The translations under genes and the position numbers were made by a program. Shown here piece by piece: positions 39,001 through 48,000 of a DNA stretch of 64,000 nt. Below the pieces are notes generated by a model, which saw nothing but the letters and a program-made list of their open reading frames with translations, was not told the DNA's origin and made no database searches. Position 1 is the first letter of the stretch; every line of letters begins with the position of its first letter. Source of the stretch: Gymnogyps californianus (taxonomy: Eukaryota; Chordata; Aves; Accipitriformes; Cathartidae); assembly GCF_018139145.2 (NCBI RefSeq), contig NC_059477.1, positions 29,987,502 to 30,051,501 on the forward strand, given 5' to 3'.

Positions 39001-42000
39001 GTATACAATATTGACTTTTCTCTGGATCAGTGTTCTTACGGAAGCTTGAAATTTAACGTTCAGTTTATCTTTAAACAAATTGGGAGGATGTCTTGATTAT
39101 TTTCAGTGATGCCACAGCATAACTAAATTCGTAGTGCTTTCTTCTGAAAAGAGTTTTCGCGTGTGTTGAAGCTACCTTTGCTCAGTAGCTTATGTTCTAA
39201 AAAGTACCTCTAGGCAAATGATACACTAACGGGTCTTTTGCATCTATTATGGTCTGACCATTCGTTTTGTCTTTTAGCAATTGTATAGGAAAAAGCCGGG
39301 AATGACAATGTCTTGTGCCAGATTACCTCAAAACATTTCCAAAAATAGATACAGAGACATTTCGCCTTGTAAGTATGTGTGTTTGTATATGTGTTCTAAA
39401 AGTATTTTACTGTAGTTAGTAAATAAGTAACATCTTTCTAAAAATTTTTTCAGATGATGCTACACGGGTTATTTTAAAAAGTAATGAAGATTACATCAAT
39501 GCAAATTATATAAATGTGAGTAGTATTTTTCAAAAGAGCTTCTGACATTAAGTAATTTTGCAGTTCTTCAATGGAGAAGTTGATTAAAAAAAAATAACAT
39601 TTTCATAAATCTAGTTCAGACTAGAATGGCTGATAAACCTGCAGTCGGATGGTTTGAAATTTACTGTAGATATACTTATTTGCTAATGCTTTGTGGCAGG
39701 TGTTTTTATAAATAAAACCAAGAAGAAGAAAAAAAGCAAAGAGAAGCTAGCCCTCTACGAGAGGAATTAATTCTTCTTTTCTGATTACTAATGTGGCAGT
39801 AGTGTTCAACATCAGTAAAGTTTAATCTGGCAGCACTTTCTTTTACATCTGTTTTTTTGTTTGGTTTTTTTTTTTCCTTCATTGTTAGTAACAACAAAAT
39901 TACAGCTACTTACTTTCAGGAACAAAAAACAGAGATTAAATTAAATTCCAAGATCAGTATTTTAAAAGCTAGTGTCAGAAACCCACAGAGCATGAAATTT
40001 TTGAATTATTTGCCAACTGGTCTATCATCTCTTTTTTTGACCATTAATCTTGATTATGGCAACTGCATAACTGTCAGTTAATATGTGAAGTGTACGTGGA
40101 TCTTTGTAATAATTTTGCATGTGAAACACTTTGAAGAATTTTTATCTGTGCTAATCCATATTTACTACCTTATAATAAATAGAATTAATATAGTTGATGC
40201 TTTTTAATGTACTAGTTACTAAACACTAAATGTCTGATGCCTGACTTACATTTGCTGAATTAAAATAATGACTTTGTCTTCTCTTAGATGGAAATCCCTT
40301 CTTCCACAATAATAAACCAGTACATTGCTTGTCAAGGTCCATTACCGAACACTTGTCCTGATTTTTGGCAGATGACTTGGGAACAAGGCTCATCTATGGT
40401 TGTAATGTTAACAACTCAAGTTGAACGGGGCAGAGTAAGTAAGATTTCCTTAAATACTACTTGCATAATCTTCTAAAAATCTGTTGGTGATTAGCCTTTA
40501 AAAGATTAGAGGAATATACTGTTATGACATATAATATGACAAGGAGTGTAATGGTTTTAAACTAAAAGAGGGTAGATTCAGACTAAAGATAAGGAAGAAA
40601 TTTTTTATGATGAGGGTGGTAAAACACTGGAACAGGTTGCCCAGAGAGGTGGTAGATGCCCCATCCGTGGAAGCATTCAAGGTCAGGTTGAATGGGGCTC
40701 TGAGCAACCTGGTCTGCTTGAAGATGTCCCTGCTCATTGCAGAGGGGTTGGACTAGATGACTTTTAAAGATCCCTTCCAACCCAAACTATTCTATGATTC
40801 TATGACTTTTTTTCATAAGAGCAGTGCATTCCTAGTACTGTTGCAATGATGACTCTTACATTTTAAACCTTCTGATATTGTTAACATAGCTAATATTTAA
40901 ACTTTGTTCAGTTCTGAAATACATTGAAGTCTTCACGTATTTCTTAAAATATTTTTAGGCTTCTTTGTTTGATTCTTTATTGTAAAATAAAAAGCAACTA
41001 GAATTTACCTTCATAGGATTTTTTTCTCTAAACTTCAAATGAAGGAACTCCAAGAAGTTTCATCAGTTTTTGTAGATTAGTTCTTTGATATGTAGAGAGA
41101 TTATTTTTTTAAGGCAGCCTAACACAGCTTTGTAGTGTTAAGATCCCATGCCTGGATGGCTGTCTTTAAGAGAATCCTGGATAAGCTTGAAATCTAAAAT
41201 TTTTCATAAAATGTTCTTTTGTGGCTACAAACATTTGTTTAATCATATGAAAGAATCATTGTCCTTTAAGTCATTTCCATATAAAAATGTGTAGAAATAG
41301 AGTACTAGTAATAAAGTAATTAGAGTTATAAATTACTAAAAATAATTGTGTATGGTGCTGTAAAAAGCCTCAGGTGTATTTTGTGGTTTGTTTGTTTTTG
41401 GGATTTTTTTAAGCTATAGTTTCTCCTTAATAGCTTTGTTTATTATGCAGCTTTGTCCTTTGGAGGCAGGCAAAACAATTAAATCTGGTCATACACACAG
41501 TGTAATTCCACAGTTTTTGGGTTTATAGTCTAGAGCATTCACAATAGCACTGGCTGGTTGAGTGTGTGGACAGAAATGACAGTCTGGAATAATAGTTTAG
41601 TGGAATTTCTCCACATTCAGGACTTCTTTTGAAGATGGATTTATAGTAGGTTGTGGGTGTTCTGATCAACTCAGACACTAGTTCAGCTGTCTGTATATAT
41701 TCTGACTTTTTAATAACCATATATTTGCTGGGAGGTCAGGCCTCTAAATATAATTAAAATAATTGAAGGAGAGTTGCAGCGTTTTTTAAACCATTTTTTA
41801 GTGACTCAATGTTAGCGTGATGCTGCCTGCTCCCAAATAAACATGATGAGGGAATTTCAGTACAAGTGTCCTTTTAATTTGAGTTTTCTTTGCAGATCTG
41901 CTAAGAACAGACTTGCAATAGCAGTTCTCTGAGGTTCCCCCACCCCTTCAATAATGATATTTGTGGAGTTCTTTGGAGAGCTGCTTAATAATGAAATAAA

Positions 42001-45000
42001 AGGACTTATCTGTCTTATACCCATAGGCAGACTCCCTGCTCTAAAGCTGATCATGGGGCTACTGACATCACTATCCCACTGCATGCCGGGATGTCTCAGT
42101 GGAGCAGGAAGTCTGCAAATCTGGCTGCTCTTAAAGAATTGCCAGGTGGGTTGGAAAAACAAAAGTACACTTGAGCTGAAATGACCTCTGTAGTTAGGTG
42201 TTTAAGCAATATATCTGAAAATCTTAATGTTTGAAGTTTTCATTCACATTCGATGACTTGATCAAGAGTCTTTGAAGTCCACCATCTGCATCCCCCTAAT
42301 TTCTGCATTAGTTTAGCAACTTTTTTGTTGCTTATCGCCTTTTTTTTTTCCATTTGTTCTTTTCCCATGTAAATGTGCTTTGAGAAGATTAGATTAGGAT
42401 TTTGGAGGTCAGAAATGTTTATAAAGCAGCATCTTTGTCACTCAAGTGTTAAGATGGAATATTTATAGATAGACTTTTTTTAAAAATTGTAATGAAAGTT
42501 AAAGGCATCCATCTTCAGTTAAACTAACCTCAAGAGCTGATGCGTGTGTCCTCTTGAAAAGAGAACCAGGAAATCTCTGCGATACTTTATTTTATAAACA
42601 ATAATTAGGTAACACAGTCTATTTGGTAAGTAAATTAATAGTGATTACACAATGATCAAAATAGTCTTTAATGAACAAAGGTATAAGGAACTAGAGAGAA
42701 TGAAAATAATACTCTGTGAATTAAAACACAGACATCTTTAAAAATGTGTTGACCTTAGGTTAAATGCCATCAGTACTGGCCAGAGCCATCAGGAAGCTCA
42801 TCATACGGGAATTTCCAGATTACCTGCCATTCAGAAGAAGGAAATCCTGCTTATGTCTTTCGAGAAATGACATTGACTAATCTGGAGGTAAAATCATAAT
42901 ATATAGTTTTAAGTATTAATCTGTGGAATCCTCACAGACTAGCTAAAACTTACTTTATCAGACTTTCTTTTCAACTTGGTGGCATATCCAGATAAATGGA
43001 ACTGTTTATTTCTAGAAGCCTTTAGAAAACTACTCATATTGCCATTCACTTACCTAGTATAAATTCTGCTCTTAGAATGACAAACCTTTCACTAGCAAAA
43101 TATCACAAAGATTCAGTTTCCATAATCATATTAATTGGTTTTAAATCACATAAAAGATGTATTATTTGTCTTAAAAGTCTTTACTGGTGTCTTTTGTGCT
43201 CTGGACAAAGAAAAACAGTAATTAAAGAAGTTGAGAAACTTGTTATTCCCTTGATGTTTTCAAAACATGAGACACTAGAGGTATTTCATTATTGCAACTG
43301 AAAATCTGTCTTTGTAGAGGTAAACAGTTCTTAATAATTCCATCTTGGAGAATATGTGCAAGTAGATGGAAGAAATCCTGCTGAGAGAAAGATGAATTGG
43401 GATTGGCGACTACATGTAAACAAGGACCTTTCTGAACATGCACTGCATGATTTTCAGGGCACGTGTAGTTTTCAGAGCCTCCCCAGCTAGCATTTCAACC
43501 TCAGAAATATTTGGAAATGAGTATCTGGAATTTAGTTCACGTACTCATTTCTCACTGCTTGGGTTACCAGATGAGATGCCAGTTTTATAGAGCTGCCTTT
43601 TAGTCAATTTGCAGTTAAAATTCCTTCCCTGTGTCCTGTTGAGACAATTGCTCATTTGTTATCAGCAGTGGAGCCTCTGTAAATGATTCCGTGCCTAAAG
43701 GTTATTTAAAGTGCTGTAACTCCTGTTCTTTGAAATGCTGCTTTTACACTGATTGTACAGCCTGTCCCCTCCCCTAACCAGAGGCAGATTATGTTTGTCA
43801 TACTAGAGCAAGGGGCAGGAGGGAGTGGAAAACAAAGTCATTCTGCATCTTATGTATAGTACGCTGGATAAAATTAAGAGGTGCAGATAAAGCCAAAACA
43901 ATGCTGCTGTTCACACGGGGTCTGAAGGAAAGCTTTTATGTCTTAAAGTCCTGCCTCTCCCCTCCGTACCCCAGTTCTGTCATTTGATGTACTAAGATAG
44001 TACCTCTTTCTGTTAAATTTGTTTTGCTAAAAATTTGACCACCTTCTTGTACATCCAGTGTTCAGATAGGTCATTGGTATCCTTGAACTGCTTTGCTATT
44101 ACATGGCATGTAATTTTTTTAACCTGTTGAAGATGTAAACATTTGTGGATTGCCTTTTTTGTTTTTAAGAAAAAAAATGTAATTATAAAATCCAGGATGA
44201 GCAATGATTAACACTAATAAAGTGCTGCTAGTTGCCTGAAGCCACTTTTATTATGGGTACAAGTTGCTGTAAATGTACCATTGATTTTTTTTTTTTAATT
44301 ATTCTTTTTGGCTTTTTTTTTTTTTAATGGGACCTGAATTACCTTTGAATAAACCTCATGTTTCTGATTAGAAAGAGGAAAGCCGCCAACTAACCCAAAT
44401 CCAGTATATAGCATGGCCTGATCATGGGGTTCCTGATGATTCCAGCGATTTCCTAGATTTTGTGTGTCTTGTGCGAAAGAAGAGGGCTGGCAGAGAAGAA
44501 CCTGTTGTTGTTCATTGCAGGTATCCATTTTTTTCCAACTTTATTAAATCATCAAACTGAACTTATTTGTCATCGAATAGCTTTTCTGTGCTTTGTTGTT
44601 GAAATATTTAATTGTATCTGCTTTGGGGATGACAGGAGAACTCAATGTTTAAATTAAACAATTACTTAAAATTGTAATCACGTTTCAATAAGCAAAATTT
44701 TGAGTATCTACGTGCATTGATCTGTGCAGGGATTTTGTTGTTTTGGGGTTTTTTGTTTTGTTTGTGGTTTAAATGCTTGTGCTAACAGTCTATATAATAA
44801 TTCAGGGAAATGGCAAAAGATACTTAGGAACCTTTTCCTCATGGTGACTATTCTACAAAACTCCAGAATAGCTGTATAAGTAATCCATAGCAGAAAACGT
44901 GGGTGGTGTATGCAATGATCAAATAAAAGACACTTTCTCTCAAGTCTGCAGTCTTAGGCTACATGATATTTTGATACATACATTAAAATGACACATTTTT

Positions 45001-48000
45001 CTCAGCAATTTACTTTAGTCGTGAATTAAAATAACTCTGTTACTCAGATTTTTATGTACACTTGAAATGTGTTTTTTTTGTTTTCTTGTGCGATAGTTTT
45101 TAGTAGCATTCTACATTCCTATAGTAAATTCCAAAATCTTAATCCTTTAAAATGCCTGATTAGTGAACTATAATAGTGCATAATGCCAAATGTCTTCAAA
45201 TAAACATGTGCTATACCAATTCTTGTGAGCAGTTCTGTGAATAAAATTTTACCTCTAAATTCCTGAATACTCCCCAGACAGTCAGTGTTCCTGAGTCAGG
45301 TGTGCATCATTCTTGTTTCAGAGAGAAGCTGAGAGATTTAAGGGATAAAATAAATTTAAAGACTATCTAATCTACAAGTAAACTAGACATTTATTGAAGA
45401 AGATGAAAGAAAAACATTTTCTCTTTTTAACACTTTGTGTATCAGAAATTGTATTTAATTGGTTTTGCTCTTTCTTCCGCTTTATGCTGGTCAGGGTGAA
45501 TCTTATTGACTAGGGAAACCAGTACCAGAATGGCACTCAACTTCCATTATTGATATACTTTTGGTTGATATGGTTGTGAACAAATAGTGAAAATATCAGC
45601 CAAATACAACTTTTACAATATAAAGTGTGCAAGTCTGCAGAGACACTGGAACAACAACTTCGGAGAGTATGAACAGTTTCATTCATCTCAATGAGGCATC
45701 AGTTCAGCTCCACGCTGATAATTTCAGTACCAACATTGATAACAGTTTTATGTTTCACAGAAGAAAAGAGAGGGAATATCACAGTTCAGCATAATTTACT
45801 TAATTGGCCTAACTTGATGGCTTTTGGGAAGTATAACCAAATTCCACTAGTGAGTCAAGCTGAAGGAGCCCAGGGGTTCCTCCATATGTTGCGTGCACAC
45901 TATTTTTAAAGTCTGTTCAGTATAATAGGACAAGGCATTAGTGCAACAAAGTGGTGAAACTTGTTTTCAAAACTAAGCCACCAGCTTTAGTGTGGGGAAT
46001 CCAAGTAGCTAGTAGAGCAGACTTTTCTTTTGTACAACAGTAGTTTAAAAACAAAACAAAAAAGCCAGAGAGGTTGTAAAGCAACAAAAACCTTAAGAAA
46101 TTGGAAAGGTTTTTGTTACGTTGAATGACTTAAAACACTAGTTTCCAAGCTTGTGTTCATGTGTTTGTTTTTCTTTTTCCAAGGCTCCTACTAGTTTAGT
46201 TGAACAGTTTCTAATTCTTGTTCTAGCTGAGATGGTGAGCCGCTCATCCTGTCTGTGCCCTTCATGATTTTCATGTCCTGTCTCAGTGTTCCCCTCCATC
46301 AGTCAATGATTTCTTTTTCCAAGCTGAAGAGTCCTAGCCTACCTGATATTGATCATATGCGAACTGTCGCACTTTCCATCATTGTTGTTGCTCTTCTCTG
46401 AATCTTTTGAAGTTGTAAAATGAATCATTAGGTTCTTTGACAGATACTGTTCCTGTTTGGATTTGATAAAGCATTCTGCATATAAATTCTATATGTATAA
46501 ATTCTGGAAATATAAAATGCTATTGAATAATTGTATATAACCAGCACATTTACATCTTGTCATAAAATTCTCATGATATCACTGAAATATATAGTAGCTT
46601 TAATGCCACCTTCTGGGCAAAGACTTAAAGTAGTAGTTTGGCCAGACTTAATTTGAAGTTATGCTTCAAAATCAGAACAATTACACTTCAAAGTTTGAAA
46701 TGTTTATATTAACTAATTTAGAAGCAAACACTTAGATTTACTGACTGAAATACTAGTTGTATGAGTTGAGATAATGCTGGCATTTGAAAATATGGATTTG
46801 GTCCTGTATTCAAATATGGAGAAACATTGGTTTTCTATTTCAAAAGTGCAACATAATTTTCTTGAATATGAAAAATTTTAATTTGAAACTGATTATCAAG
46901 TTCAAGGTTAAATATTCAGTCTTTGAGGATTGCTGCTTGTGGAAAAGTGTATGTATATGCAAAACAATGCAGATAAATCTTTAGATTTGTTTCATTTTTA
47001 AGCTAAAGGTGATTCCTGTAAGCTCTCTTAACAAATTTGCCATTTCTACATGTATATGTTATGGTTCTTCCTTGGCGTGAAAGGGATTGCTATTACATAT
47101 TCCTTTTCAATCTACACAAGTTAGATCTCTCTTGTACTTTTTAATACTAAGAAAATTATAATTATTGTCATCCTCCAAAGGTTTCTACTAATTGTTCTAT
47201 TCCTTATTCTAAAATATGAAGGTATGGATCACTTCAGGAACATAAACGTGGTTTTAGAAATCAGCCCAGCATTCCAGTAATGGTCAAATTGACACAAAGT
47301 GCACAGTGTATGCTAGGTATCTCTGTGCTTTGTTATCGTCTCGATATTAGTACAATTTATAATATGATCTGAATAGATATCTGTTTGTAAATTCTGCTCA
47401 AGTGAATGGCTGGATTAAGACAGTCCCTCTTCAAAGGACTGACAATTCTGCACTAATTGTTTTTTGCTCTGTTCAGGCAGGATGGAGGCTTCCAGTGACA
47501 CAGACACGATCTGTCTAATCCCTGCCCTAATAGTATAGGAATCATAACAATCAATCATGAGAATCCTTGAGAAGGAAGGTCTTTAAGTATGAACTATATT
47601 CCAGACACTGTGTTTCGTTTTCCATTTTGGGTTGCTTGTTGTTTTTTTCAGTGCTGGGATTGGACGGACGGGAGTTCTTATCACTATGGAGACAGCGATG
47701 TGTCTCATTGAGTGCAATCAGCCTGTTTATCCATTAGATATTGTAAGAACCATGAGAGATCAAAGAGCCATGATGATCCAAACACCTGTGAGTATCATAC
47801 TTGCGGTTCTATGTCACAGAAGAAGAATTTCCTATTATGTAGTCATATCATTAGACGGATTTTTAATATACTTGCTGTTGATCATATTACAAAGAGGTCA
47901 CCTTTACCCAGTGTAGCTGTAGCCTTGGCTCCAGGCAGGAATAAATTGCTAAGGCTATTGGAAAGGAACAATTCTTTAAATTTCTACAAAGAAAACTTGA

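Larger units (their letters stand above)
37726..39277 (+). other. PTPN4 intron (1.55 kb) with small duplications
   Basis: Holds a 21-bp tandem duplication (38180-38221) and an AT-rich ATAC/TATA low-complexity stretch (38580-38682) that contains a 21-base direct repeat. Nothing else is identified. Confidence 0.65.

Noticed and set aside
42027..42146. Exon-like segment between splice-like borders (TATACCCATAG and CCAG/GTGGGT)
   Set aside because: Read in the phase required by the neighbouring PTPN4 exons it meets a stop within six codons.
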